Positions 1 through 13,300 of a stretch of DNA of 64,000 nt are shown piece by piece. Every line of letters starts with the position of its first letter. Position 1 is the stretch's first letter. The stretch lies in assembly GCF_000002985.6 (NCBI RefSeq), contig NC_003280.10, forward strand, positions 4,956,501 to 5,020,500, written 5' to 3'. Made by a program: the position numbers and the translations under genes. The notes below the pieces were generated by a model. The model did not search any database, had not been told where the DNA came from, and saw nothing but the letters and a program-made list of their open reading frames with translations. This DNA comes from Caenorhabditis elegans. Lineage: Eukaryota; Nematoda; Chromadorea; Rhabditida; Rhabditidae.

Positions 1-3000
1 TAAAGTCCACAATCATAAAAGTTGTCTTGGATTGGAGTGTTTTCAGCACGAGTCACGACAACTCTCTCCTCATCGTAAATCGTTGGATTCTTCGACGCAA
101 ATTTCATTCCAGGAGCCTTAGTGTTTTCATACAATTGAGCCAAATAAATCTTGATGCAGTGACACATATGATTCTTCTTGCTTGGATCGAGACCACTCAA
201 CGGATCGAAGAATACAATATAACACTTCGGAGCAGCTCTGGAAGCTTCCTCATTCGACATATCGACAATTGCACCCGATGGATTGATAACAGCGATGACG
301 AGCCAGTGAAGATCTTCGTTGATCGGAATGATAATATAATCTTTGGCAAGAACATCGAATTTTCGTGTCCAACGGAGAACTCGAGGGCAATTGTCTTTCA
401 CGATTTTTATGTGTTCTGGTTCGATTGGTCGTCTTTTGGAGAAGCACAATGGTGGAAGTAGGCGAGTCAGATTGACGAATAAGAACGTGTTGCACATATG
501 CACGGATTTCATTCTGTAATTAAATTATAATTTTTAAAATCCAATGATGTTTAATGAAACTTACAGCTCGGACGAAAGCATAAATGCAATATAATTCAGC
601 ATAAATGCCATGACGCTGTCATTCAGGAATTCTTTGCGATCCAGTGTTTTGATATCCTTGACGAGCACTGAAATTCATGGATTCTATGAGGGAACAGTTA
701 CAGTAACCTATTTTGCGCAGACAGTACTTTGCTTGGTCTCACCACAATAAAGTTTTGTTAAATGCAAATAGGTATGCGCCTTTAAATAAAGTTTATATTA
801 TTATTTCTTGGTGTTTTTCAAAAATGAAAAAAATGAAAAAAATTGATGAAAATCCAGAAAAGTCTTGAAGCTACAATATTTTTTTAAAGGGGCATAACTG
901 TTTGAATTCAACAAAAATCCGAGTAATATTAAACTTACACACTACAGGATCCATTCCCGTTGTGCAAGAGCCAGAAGGTGGGAACGTGAAAAGTTGCGTA
1001 TCTGGAGGTATTTTCTCAACAACTGGTCGAGTTGGAGGCAGCGCTGCAGTCGGAGTACTCTGAAAAAAAAAATTAAATCAAAAGAGGTTTATCCACGATG
1101 CCTACCGGCAAACATGAGCCCTGTTGTGTATTTGGAAACGACACTTGGGGAAACGTGAAGTCACCATGAGCCTGAAAATTTAATAATATTTGAAAATACC
1201 CTAGAAAAGAGCCTCGGAGCACAGTGTTTTAAATTTTTTAGATGAACAAGGGAACAGAAAGAAAAATGGGGAAAATGGAGTATTTTTGTTAGTATAGGTT
1301 GATTTCGGTGAGCAAGAGCAAACCAAACCTGTTGCCAATTATTGCTTTGTGGGAATGAACTTTGAGGATAGGGCTCTAATGGGTTGAATCCGATGGTTCC
1401 GATGCTCGAATTCCCATCTCCGATGTGCAATTGTTCGAAAGAGGCGTTGTGCACTGAAAATCAATTTTAATGATTTGAAATCAGTGCCGATCATCTAACT
1501 ACCAGTGTTAGGATGAATTTCATAATGCCAGTTGTCACTGAAGGCATGAAGAGCATTTGCCATATCAATGTTGTACGCTTCTTCTCCCAAATGACTTATT
1601 TTTTCAGTGAGATCCTCAACACCATCATTTCCGGAAATGTGTGTAAAAGCGACGGATTGAGTAGAATAAATAGCTCCATTTTGTCGTTGGAGAACTGGTG
1701 GAGGAGCTTGCAGTTGTTCAAAACTGACGAAATCGTTCGGTTGCTTTGTACTTTTCATCACATCTTCATTCTCGAAATTTGACGTCGGGTGGGTCTACAA
1801 TTCATTCAAATTGCAGTCACAGGACGCCGAGACCTTTGACATACCATTGCGTTATCCATATCTGGCCATCCCATGAATTCTCCCATATTTGGCTCCGAAT
1901 TGATCTTTGGCATCTTCAAGTTCTTCGCACAACTTCCTTCTAGCCAAACACTCCGATCATTTCGATAAATAAGCTAGAATAACTCACTGAGTTTTAGACT
2001 TAAAATATGACAATACAACGAGTAAAGAAAATATAAATTAAATGTGAGTTCAGATAGTGGTGGAACATAAAGGGCGTTATAAACACTGTGTCCGTGGCTT
2101 GGGTATTTTAGGTGTCGAAAAATAGTTGTTTCTTACCTTGAGAGATTGTTCCGTGAGTTTCCTGAAAAAAAAAGAACTACAATTTCTGGATACGATTTTC
2201 TTTCAACTTACCTCTTCTTTGCATATGATTTTTCTTGAGTAGCAAGAGATGCATGTGCTTTGCCAAATGAATTCAATACTCTGGTTCCTCGGTGGTCGAA
2301 GCCTGAAATGAGATCAAATTAATCTTGGATTCAAATATTTTCAGCCAACCGTTTGTGGCAACTGCTGTATGTTTTCGTCCATGTGGATTGTCTTCTACTC
2401 TCGCATATTGAATAGAACCGTTGTGACACACAATTTTAGATAGCTTCTGATCAGCAAGAAACTGAACCCATTCTCGAGGAGTCATTTCACTGAGTTGACT
2501 TGTCAAATAAACTCGACCGGTTTGGTGACGACGTTGTAGCTGCTCTTTGAGTGATTGTTCCCAAACGGCTTGGACCTGAAAACTTGCAAAACTTTAAAAT
2601 ATCATCGTATGAATTCAATCCTCACCTCTTTGAACATTAAGGACTTGGCCACATCGTAATCATAGCTGTGCACATACTCTCGGTGTTCATCATTGTATGA
2701 GATCTTCACAAACGTGTCAGGGTCATCGTTCCACGGTTTAAGTATGAATGTCAAATTCCGTGCAAGAGATTTGTTATACAGAAATGGTTTCTCGACGACA
2801 TCCTTCAAGCCGGTTTGGAGCTTACACATTTTTGTGTAGCTTGAGAGGTTCAAAGTGCAAATGAGTACAGCGGGATTCTCTTGTTGCTCATCTTTCAGCT
2901 GAAATTATTAGTTAAAGCTTTTCGAAAATTAAACTCGATAAATTACCGAAATGTGGTCTATCTGATTGAAAGCGATTCCAAAATCTCGTCCAGTGTAGCC

Positions 3001-3317
3001 CACCAAAGGATCCGCTGCCATGAAAAAGCGAAGGCATATCCGATTCTGAAAATGACAATATAAAATATAAGTAACAAATTAATTCTCGAACTAACCTTGG
3101 AATTCTGCGAGATAATTATTGACTTTCCGGATGCCAGTTTGGTGCAATGATTGCCGATGAAAAACTGATCAGCGCAAAACTAAAATAAAAAGCATTTGAA
3201 TGGTTTTTTCGTCAAAGTGCGAATTACCCTCATTTGCAGCGATTGGTCTAGCTTTCTCGTTCGTTTTTTAATTTCATTAATAGCAGCATTGGCCTCCATT
3301 TGAGTTGAATCACTCAT
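1..3317 (-). CDS. ulp-2: ULP/SENP6-7-type SUMO-specific cysteine protease (partial, 3' end outside window)
   Basis: Multi-exon minus-strand gene starting at the ATG at 3317-3315 (MSDSTQMEAN...) and running off the left edge. I can join about 14 exons in frame, giving roughly 750 residues to the edge; the clearest are 3228-3317, about 2626-2900 and 2348-2577, then 565-667 and 1-513. The N-terminal ~580 residues carry no motif I recognise and become Pro/Gln/Ser-rich. The last two exons encode a C48 (Ulp1-like) protease: the entry motif DRKEFLNDSVMAFML, then the catalytic His in HWLVIAVINP, Asp in VFFDPLSG, and oxyanion Gln plus catalytic Cys in IQDNFYDCGL, whose codons lie at bases 4-33. The family removes SUMO from proteins or trims poly-SUMO chains in the nucleus. 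The name ulp-2 (SENP6/7 class) rests on length, domain order and remembered chromosomal neighbourhood, so it is less certain than the family. The remaining ~100-150 residues lie outside the window. Confidence 0.85.
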
Positions 3318-4046
3318 TTTGATTTTAGGCCACAAAGAAAAGCTGAAATTACGAAAACTTATGCGAAAATGAAGAATGGCAAAAGCGTTTGAAAATTGGT
3401 TGCGGCGATGTGACAGTAGAGCGCGCTTGCATACGCAGCAATTCGTTCGATTTGAATGAAACTTCTAGGATATTGTAGATCTTCGAGAGATGCATATTTA
3501 ACTAATCACATTCAAAAAGACATTATAAAATCGAAATTATCAAGTTGCAAGCCACAAAATAGAAAAGAATTTAAGAAATTCAATGGCCATTCGAGCATTT
3601 TATCCACACCAACTATGGGAAATCAGAAATCGATATAAGAACACCTGTTTCAATTCACTGACCAGTTCGAATGACATTGGAAAAAAATGAAACAAATATT
3701 TAGGATAACAACGAAATGAACAGTACCTAATTTGAATAGATGAAAACGTTATGGTAGACCGAGTCTGTAATAAAGGATTGAAATTAGGTTTTTTTCAGGC
3801 AACCATTGCAACCGACGCGGATATTTTGATAAAATATATTTACAAATTTCGGATACTTTAAAAATTAAAATGAAAGTTCGAATTGTATATAGTCAATTTG
3901 AAAAATGGAAAAACTAGTTGAACTAAACGACTGGTAAACTGGAAAAACTCTGCTTATTCTTTTTATTTTTTGCACCACCTTTTTGTCATGAGAAATTGCA
4001 AATTTCCAGTTCTCATATAGTTTTCGATTCCAATGTTCCAGGTCAA

Positions 4047-4083
4047 TTAGTGTGTTCCAATTCCGTAATTGGAACACACTAAT
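4047..4083. repeat. Perfect 17-bp-stem hairpin
   Basis: The bases attagtgtgttccaatt at the left are followed after a few bases by aattggaacacactaat, the exact reverse complement. It lies in the noncoding interval, about 700 bp upstream of the SUMO protease start. No terminal duplication or larger element is evident around it. It could be a foldback remnant or a cruciform-prone site. Confidence 0.85.
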
Positions 4084-4139
4084 AATTATTGAATAACCCT
4101 AATCAATCATTTTAAACTGCAGGTTACAATTATATTCAC

Positions 4140-4480
4140 AATAATTACCTATTATCACTATCTTTCTCTATTTCTTTTCCCATATTCCCGAAGTGATAAA
4201 TAGAAGAAAGAAAAAGAAATAATAAAACATATTTTTATCACTATCCTTCTGCGTCTCCCGCTGTGAAAATATCCAAGATCGCGATTTACTTCTTGATTTT
4301 CTTTCCGAATATTATCAAATCAACTATATTCCCATGTATCTTACTGTTTTGTATATATTGTTTAGCCGTCTGCGTTTCTTATCTCTTCCAATTTGGTTTG
4401 AAGTTCTTCTAGAGGACGTTTTCTCAGTTTTTTGTGATTGTAACTGATAAGAGTGTAGTTTGATCTCAATGATAAGAAGT
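4140..4480. promoter_or_regulatory. Cluster of six TGATAA (GATA-factor) sites
   Basis: TGATAA or its complement TTATCA occurs near 4150, 4194, 4236, 4313, 4447 and 4470. TGATAA is the known core of intestinal GATA-factor (ELT-2/ELT-7) enhancers in Caenorhabditis. The density is several times what base composition would give, but function is inferred from motif clustering alone. It lies about 0.8-1.2 kb upstream of the SUMO protease gene and 12 kb from shc-2. Confidence 0.35.
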
Positions 4481-6654
4481 ATCTAATTACAATAAGAAAA
4501 CTGAAGCATCAAATTTGTGATTTTTGCGGACTTTCAGATATCCAGTATCATATGTCGGAGTTTTTATTGCGCCTTTAAAATTCGAGTACTGTAATAGTAT
4601 TTGTTTTTTTCCTGAAGCTTCCTAACGTTTTGTGACTAATTCAGACTGTATCTATAGTTCAGGATTTCCTAAAGGTGAGCCTTCTTCCTGCGAAATTTTT
4701 AAAAACTTTGGAAAAGCCAGTATTTGGAAATCTGTATCCGTCTGGAACCAAAAATCCTCTTCTAAATTAACTATTTTTTTAAACTTTAATTACCTAACAA
4801 TCTACTAACAAACTCGATTATTTCCAATTATCAAAGTTCTATCAAAAGGAAGTTTTGCGGATTTTTTCGGTGCTGAATTTTTTATCTCCCGAGGATTCAA
4901 ATCCCAGATTGACCAAACCAAATTCTTGGTATTTTTGATATTTTAGGCTGCTTATTTGAAACCTAATAAAAATTTAGCTCCGTTTGTTTTTCAGTTTTTT
5001 AAAAGATTTTTCTTGAAAATCAACCTCAAATAAATTTCAGTAACGTTTTAGATACTTTTATAAACTTATTAAAATTCGTGAAAGCTTTGAAATGAGTTCA
5101 AGGTTAATAACTCACCATTAGCTAAAATGTTCAAGTTTATCAACTTATAAGCTTTTGCAGATAGTTTTTTTTTCAATTTTTAACTGTCATTTTTCTCTGA
5201 CTTTGTCTATTGATAAATACTATATTCCCCTGTAACATCAACACATAATTATATTTTCATATTCCCTCCCAGCTATTCCCCTCCTTCTTTCCACTCGGCT
5301 GGCCCGATGTTAGCCATAAAAAATTCCAGTTCTTCATAAAATTCTCAAGAATTCTTTCTCTCACGAGATCCCCTCGTTTTGTTTCCATTCTTTTCGATTA
5401 TCATAAATCCAAAAATGTGTGTGTGTGTATATTTGTGTGAGGCGAATGTTTCTGCCCCCGGCAAAACCAAACAAAGGCCCCCCTCCTATCAGCCGCTATA
5501 TGGCTTATCATTTGGCTGATTGCTTAGATTCGACCGGATATTCTTTCTCACCGCTTAATGATGTTGCCATTTTGACCAAATATTGCATTCTTTGATTTAT
5601 CGTTTTTTTCCTAATAGCTTATTGAATTGATTTTAACCGTTGAGATTAAATAGTATCTACTTTAACAATTTATATATCGATTATCTTTGACTTCACAAAA
5701 ATATTTTCAACTAAGAAAAAATGTGCAAAGTAATTCTCTACATTTCCATTGTAAAACATTTTTTGATAAAACTATAACCAACCGAGATATATATTGTCAA
5801 AGTAGAGTATATTTAAATTTTTTTCAAAAAAAACTTTTTGATAGCGACTAATTTTTACTCAATATTTCAAAATCTGGCACAATATTTTAAATCTGAAAAA
5901 AATACAGTAAATTGTGAATTCCGTCTCAAAACATAGTGTGCTCTTCATAACCTATAATCTTCTTTACTGTTTTATGATTTTTCCAGACGATTATCAAATA
6001 ACCTCAAGTTTGATAACATTCTAGGATCTAACCTTGTGAAAGTTTTCTTCTCTTTTCCCAGAGTCATATAAAAAACTAAGCTTTTGACCTGTATGTATGA
6101 CCATGAATATACACATTTCCGGACAACCAATAGTACCATACCTCCTTTTTTACGTAAGTAAAGCAGCAGCAACTAGAGAAAGAAACTGTTTCCTACCTCC
6201 ATTTCTCTTTTTCTCTCTCATTTTTCCCTTTTTTGCATACTCTTGCCTATTCAATTCTCGACAGTTGTGCACCGATTCGATTTTTGGACATTCAATTGAA
6301 CGGTGTTATTCAATAGTTTGTTTTTGTTGTACTCTTCCGGTAGTTTTTGATGAAATTTCAAAGTTTATATGTACTTATAGTCTCGCAGTCTCAAATTTTT
6401 CCAGTGCAAACTAATTGGCAGACGCTTAGAAAAAGTTAGACAAAACTTGGGTTAGGCCACATCCATGTGTATCTTAAGGAATTTAACTGTGGTCAATTAT
6501 GTTTAAAAGACAAATATTCATTGGCTCCAAAATCATGGTCTTCTCGATCTCATTTTTGTTAATCCAATAAAATGAAAGTATAGGAAAATAAGTGAGGCTC
6601 TCAATTAACGTACAAAAATGTTTATAGTCATTGACAATCTCTTGTTAAATTCTC

Positions 6655-8062
6655 TAAATTGTCTATCTTCAAACTGGCGTATCTTGAAAAATACAAGTCT
6701 CGAAAACAAATTTTTAACTGACAAAATGATCAAAAATATTTTTATTTTCTTTTGCATTAGTATTTATTGCAAAATATCAACTATTTGCTGAGTTACACAG
6801 TGTAAACGACATTTTACCAAAAGCCACCAAAAATTTTCAGATCTTTTTGGTTCGACTATTGATAACTCAACATTTATGGAATTTCAGAAGAAAAATTGTC
6901 TTGAGTAGTAACTGGGAAACATTTTACCGCATTTTACCAATTTTAAGTTATTTGATATTTTCCTGTTTAGCCAAGTTACAGGCCGTTTCCTGAAAAAATC
7001 CAGTTTTGCTCATAAAACTCTTCATATTCAACGTAGAAACTTGAATTTTGGACGAAACATCGCACTCTTTGGTGCTCTACCAGGTTCCATCAAAAATTTT
7101 CGAAAAATAATGTTCATCTCGAAAATCGTCCTTCGCTCCGAAAAATGAAATCGGACTTTTGCTTTTCGGAAAATGATCAAAAAATGAAATTGGGATATTG
7201 AGGTCGAGAAATATATTTTTAGAAAGCTGAGAACACGTTATTTACGAATTTCATATTCATTTTTGATGAATCGTAGCTTCAAATGACCTAATAATTAAAA
7301 CAAAAAGCTCATTTTGATTCTCACGTAAAAATGTTCTTGCCCAAAAACAAACTGATCAATTTTCCTGTTGTTTTTAAGAGAACAATTTTCACGTGAGAAC
7401 CAAAATGAGCTTTTTGTTTTAATTATTAGGTCATTTGAAGCTACGATTCATCACAAATGAATATGAAATTCGTAAATAACGTGTTCTCAGCTTTCTAAAA
7501 ATATATTTTTCGACCCAAAAATCGCAATTTAATTTTTTCGCCCATTTTTCAAAAACCAAAAGTCCGATTTCATTTTTTGGAGCGGAGGACGATTTTCGAG
7601 ATGAACATTATTTTTCAAAATTTTTTGATGGAACCTTATAGAGCACTAAAAAGGGCGATGTTTCGTCCAAATTTCAAGTTTCTACGTTGAATATGAAGAG
7701 TTTTATGAGCAAAACTGGATTTTTTCAGGAAACGGCCTGTAACTTGGCTAAACAGGAAAATATCAAATAACTTAAAATTGGTAAAATGCGGTAAAATGTT
7801 TCCCAGTTACTACTCAAGACAATTTTTCTTCTGAAATTCCATAAATGTTGAGTTATCAATAGTCGAACCAAAAAGATCTGAACATTTTTGGTGGATTATG
7901 GTAAATTGTGTTTGAGTCTGTGTAGCCCAGCAAATTGTTGGTATTTTGTGATGATTAATAATATACAAGAAAGACAAAATATTTCTAATTATTTTGTTAC
8001 TTGAGCATTTGTTTTTTAAATGTGTATTTTTCAAGATACCACAGATTGAAGATACGCAATTT
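6655..8062. mobile_element. Foldback (long inverted repeat) DNA element, about 1.4 kb
   Basis: Two arms of about 690 bp (roughly 6655-7346 and 7372-8062) are reverse complements with almost no loop. Examples: ggcctgtaacttggctaaac at the right is mirrored by gtttagccaagttacaggcc at the left, and tttttggttcgactattgat at left is mirrored at 7850-7870. Identity is very high in the inner ~500 bp of each arm and falls toward the outer ends. No transposase frame is visible, so it resembles the palindromic non-autonomous elements common in C. elegans. The exact termini and target-site duplication cannot be fixed by eye. Confidence 0.85.
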
Positions 8063-10239
8063 AGCAAGTTCAATAATCAGATTATATTCAAAATTTAAGA
8101 AGACATTCTGACAAATATTATATAGGTTAGAAATTTTTTGATAAGCTTAAGGGCAAACGAAATAAAATTTGTGGTAGAGGGGTTCTCTAGAATAAAATTT
8201 AATCAGTTTCTAAATTCCAAACCTTCTCAAAACACATGATAAATGGAGACCTGAATAGTCGAATTCTGACTTCCATAGCAATAAAACAAAACAAAAACAA
8301 TGAAAACCACTTGCCAATTATCCAATTCCATTCCATTTTTTTGTTCTCGTCTCTATCCAAACTTTTGTCCCTTTCATCCATCAATCTCGTCTCTCTTCTA
8401 ACCCATTCCGTCCTCTAAGTGCTTCCTGACTCTCGGTCATTTTTTGTGCCTTCTCGTTCGGGGTCTGGATTCAGTATAAAAGTTTCTCCAAGTGCCCTTA
8501 AAACCATTAAGAAAATTGAAGAACTCTCGGACCTCTCGGATTTATTTCATATAGTTTACACTGGAATGTTCACTGAACAACTCGTGTGGCAATCGGTTGA
8601 GTGACCAGACACACAGAAAACAACTCTTGAGAATTTAGTTTACAATTCCTTCCATTATAAAAATGTGTATTTTTGTGCCGAGGGCGCCTCACACTTGCCC
8701 TTTCACTCGCCCTGGCGCCCGATTGGGTGTTTGTAGGTTATCTAGCTCTTGTTATGTAGTTTTGTTTTTGATTTTATGACAAATTTCATTTGAACCTAAA
8801 AGGGGATTATGTTTCTTCGGCTCGCAAAAAGTTTCTGAAAATGAACGGAGAGACAGAATATTTCCTTTAAGAGCTAACTTATGCACAATTTTTTAATTTA
8901 TAAAAATGGGTAATTTGGAAACCACTTGGTTTCCCAGCAAGCGTGTGTTATAGTCAGACTGGATTTCCAAACTAAATCAGGGTTCTACCTTGTTCGGTTT
9001 CCAAAAAAAAAACCAGAAAAAAAAAACAAAAAAGTTATTCAAAAATTAGATTTTCACATGCATCGTTCTCTTGTTACTCCTTCCAATTCTTCTAAAAATT
9101 GCCCAAACTCTGTTTATATATTTCCTCTTTTCCCCCTCTGATCATCCCCTAATTCTGCCGATTTGTTTTGTTTTTTATCTTGGCATTTGTCCCAATGTTT
9201 CTGGTGAAATGTGTCATGCTAGTCGTCAAGCTGTCACACAAAAATGATGATCTTTGGGAGAGAAAACGAGAGGATCAATGGGTAGTTGTAAATATGAAAA
9301 ATGAGATGGATGGGACTTGTGGAACAAAAAAACTGAGAGACTAGGAAATAAGTAAGTTGTGCACTTTCGTCACACACATAGGTAGGTTTTTTTATTTCGT
9401 AAAGTTCATGTTACGCTTCCTGCGCGTAGTTTTTAAGTTTCTGGTTTTGTTTTTTTTTGGAAAAGGAGCCTCAACTTTGGCACGAGATTCTTGTTCAGAG
9501 ATTCTCTCCAGTCGAGGCGTTACGCCTGTAAATCGCCTCTAAACTCGCATGTTCGCCTCCAAGGGATGCCTACTGTAGGTGTGTAACTTCGCCAATTCCC
9601 TAAGCTATCGATTGCAATATAACTAGAGATGTACTTTGTTGAAAAAATAGAAGCTCAAAGGCTTAAACATTCTATTTTGAAAACAAAATCGAATAAAAAT
9701 ACAATGTGAAATAATTTGTTTTAATTTTCGAAATATAGTTAGGTTTGAAATTTCCAAAAATTGTTGGCAAATTCCAAAAATGCAGATTGTCGAAAATTTT
9801 CTACAGTAGTCTTGAGACAAACTATTGAGACATACCATATCATGGCTGTCTTTCAGTTTTCTTCGAATTTTTTTTTCAATTGAGGGGCATGATTTACATT
9901 GTCAAAAGCATATTATACAGCAGCACTTTGTGAAAATCTTGTCAAATTCACTCTCCAGAAAGCAAGAACAAGATTTTTGAAAGAAAACAAACAATCGCAG
10001 TGTGCTCAATTTCTCCCCCGTTTTCTTGTTCCTCTTATGAACACTTGCTCTTTTTTGAACGGTTATTTTATATATATATATTTTTTGAATATTTTGAAGT
10101 ATTTAATTTATGAAAGTATCTAGCTAATCAGTTTTAAAGCCATACATATTTGATAATACTTCTCACTTCAGCTTCTCATTTCCAAATCAGGTCAATCGTT
10201 TCTTATCTACTTTTATTATTATTTCCGTTCCCTTATATC

Positions 10240-10330
10240 TTTCTTATCACTGTTAACCACAATAAAACGAGTAAATGTAATCAATCGGCTTTACTCCACT
10301 GATAATGAGATATCAAGTGATAAGAGATGT
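10240..10330. promoter_or_regulatory. Second, smaller TGATAA cluster
   Basis: Three GATA-type sites fall within about 90 bp: cttatcactg, cactgataatg and agtgataagag. Further TTATC motifs flank it. Motif evidence only; the target gene would most likely be shc-2 downstream. Confidence 0.25.
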
Positions 10331-13300
10331 GAGGGAAGTGAATAGAAAACAAGTGTTTGTGCTCTTTTTTCCCCCTCCTCCACTCTGTTTCTTTTTGATA
10401 TCAATCTCATTGGCACCCACAAATTCTTTCTTTTTTCTTTTTACTCCATGGTTCCTTTAGTGTTTCAATGTGTGTTAGCTAGAGATCATTGAAGGTGCGG
10501 AGACGTAGGTTTGAGGTGAATCTGGTGGAAAAGCATGGTTTCAATTGACATCTTCGAAAGTTGATTTTTTGATTTTCAGTAGCCTTTTGGATGTTTCGTA
10601 TAATTTGAATTTGCATTAATAAAATAAATGAATAAAATAGGTATTGTATCGAGTTGTGTAGATCACAACTTTTGAAGAGCTCGTTTGAAACACAGCTGGA
10701 ATTTATTTTAGTAAGAAATTGTTGGAAAAAATTGATTCTTTTCGCATATAGAACTTGAAAATTCTTGGATGTTTTATAAACTTTTTTGAACCGTTTATTT
10801 TTCTGGAATTGTTGGGAAGAACTTTTTTGGTACGTTTGATAAATTGTTCCGAAAAAATTCAAAGATAATTGAATCGATGTGGTCTATCCAGGTCTATCCA
10901 GGGATCCAATAAACATTTCAAACAACTCTCACATCAGTGAGATTCTGGAAAAAAAAGACATTTTCTTGGAGCATCAAAAATTCTTTATTATCTCCTTAAA
11001 ACATTTTTCACCAGATCTACTGAAATAATTTCTGTAGCTCTTGTTTCAAGACTCAGAAAGACAGTCAGAAGCTTTCTCAAAAACATACCCTTCGTTGCTT
11101 TGAAACCGCTTTACCTTGCAAAAATCATCGATTTCTCTTGTTTTCTCCAGTGCCTAATTCGATAATTGACATGAAATCTAACCAATTATTCAGTAAACCC
11201 ACTCAATTCTTTTTTATTAAATCTTCTTTGCCTCAAAACTTGCTTCAATTATTTTATTCTTATCTTATCAGTGATTGTCATGCCAATCATTTTTCCCTCC
11301 TGTTCCCTCGGCACAGTTTTTTGATGTTCAATGATTCTATTTGCTCGTTCGTCTAGCTCATCTTTATAAAGATAATTAGAGGGTTCATCGTAGCGATTTG
11401 TGCAAATAAATTGCACTGATCGAAACTAGTAAAAGACGGGTAAAGAGAGAGCAATTCTCACACATCAAGTGCCTTCAGTACTCTCCTCTTGACCTGTACT
11501 TATCATTCTGAAACAACTTTTTGTCTTATCAATCTTAGAGAAAGTTTTGCAAAAGTTGGACGTATGTTTTCTCTAGTAGATTTTTTATCGTTGTGTTTGA
11601 TTAGTCTCGATACATTTGCTTTTCAAAAGATTCAAAGTTGCTCAGGGATTGTCGAGTGTTCAATATAGTCTGATGACCAGGGTTAAGGTCAAATTAACTA
11701 AATGTTAGTTTAAATTGATATTCTACTCAATTTTGAATTTTCATTCAGAGTTCAAAAATACTTTTCAGTGTTTACTTACAAGATTTTTTAATTTTTTTTT
11801 CGATAAATTTAGATTTTTTCAGTTTGTCCAAATGTGTGTTTCTTACAAATTTTTCTGAATTTTTTTTAATAGAGGGACATCAAAAATATTATTTAGAAAA
11901 TTTTTCCTAATTTTTTGAAGTTTTGTAGAATTTCGGAAAATGTTTTATGGTTTACTTACCATTAATTGTTAAAATTTTTTGAATCATAACCCTGAATCTC
12001 AGAAAAATAATACAAAATTTGCATTTTTCAGTTTAAACAGTAATTTCAAAAAGTACAACATGTGTGCATTGAACGAAAAATTGAACCATTTTGTTTAAGA
12101 AAATTTCAATAAAATAAATTTTTATTTAGAATGTAAATCGCATGATTGTTTCTGAAAATATTTCAGTTTCAAGTTGATTACCATAACTATATTTCACAAC
12201 TGGAACTCTTCCAAATATGTCCATATTTCTTTCCTAAAATAAATTTCCCAAGAATCCTGAATACATCATCCATCTTCTTCTTCTTCTTGTTCCAAAACCC
12301 ATCGTCTTGTTTCCATCTTATTTCGTTACCAACTGACTCATTTCCCCAAATATTCCTTTGATTGAAACCGTCTCCAGACACCTGTCCTCTCAATTTTTGT
12401 TTGTTTTAATTCAAATATTTCAAGACATTCTGACTTTGACCTGTCCGTCCCTTTCTCTTTCTCTTCATCTAAAAAAGTTAAATTTCAAAATTTTTCCTCC
12501 TTAAAAATCGTTGAGCATAAAAGTGCAAGTGAGTATGCTTGTGTGAAAAAAAAGAAAATGCAAACAAACTTTCTCCTATTATTGTTCTGAGAGGAATTCT
12601 CATCTTCCCCTCATTTTTTCATCATTTTCTGATCGTAATGGTGCTTGCAATCAAAGAAAATTTTTCAGATTTTTCAACCAAACCATTTGACAAATCAACG
12701 AAACAAAACGACGGAATTTCGTGGTTTTCTTCATATCCATTAGTTTCTACTAGATTTTTTTTAAAGATTGTGGTAAGTTAATAATGAAAGTTAACAAAAA
12801 AAAACTATCATCCTATTACCTGAAAGTTTAATTTTTTGCGTACCCAGCCCAGGCAAGAAAGACTGTCAAAAACGTCTCAAGAAGTTTGAGATGTTTCCAG
12901 AAAATTACCAAAGTTAGTATGGTCTGTCAACTTGCAAAAATATACGACTGTTTTGTATACTTCCGAAGGAAAAGTAAGAACAGTTGCCTCACATTGAAAC
13001 TCTTTTCGGAATTGTCTCTAAAAAGATATACATAAAAAGTATTCAAGATTTTTGTAAAAACAATTGTTCGTGGGCACTTCAAACTGACAAAAAAAATCGG
13101 ATTCATCAGAAAAAGGATTACACTTCATATGTATGTACATACATTAGAAAGTTTGAACTGTTGGTTTCAATTTTCCAAATAATCTTTAATTTAAGACATA
13201 AATATTAAATTAACCGATTTTCCCCAAGATCTTCCTATATCATTTTTTCAACTCTGTATCCATTACCATTTTCACTCCTAATCCTCCCATAACGTCACCC

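Noticed and set aside
6097..6414. 105-codon plus-strand frame in the gene-free interval
   Set aside because: Low-complexity Phe/Ser-rich composition, no domain, no splice or trans-splice signals linking it to other exons.
10479..10862. 127-codon minus-strand frame
   Set aside because: Phe/Lys/Asn-rich, typical of AT-rich random sequence; no supporting signals.
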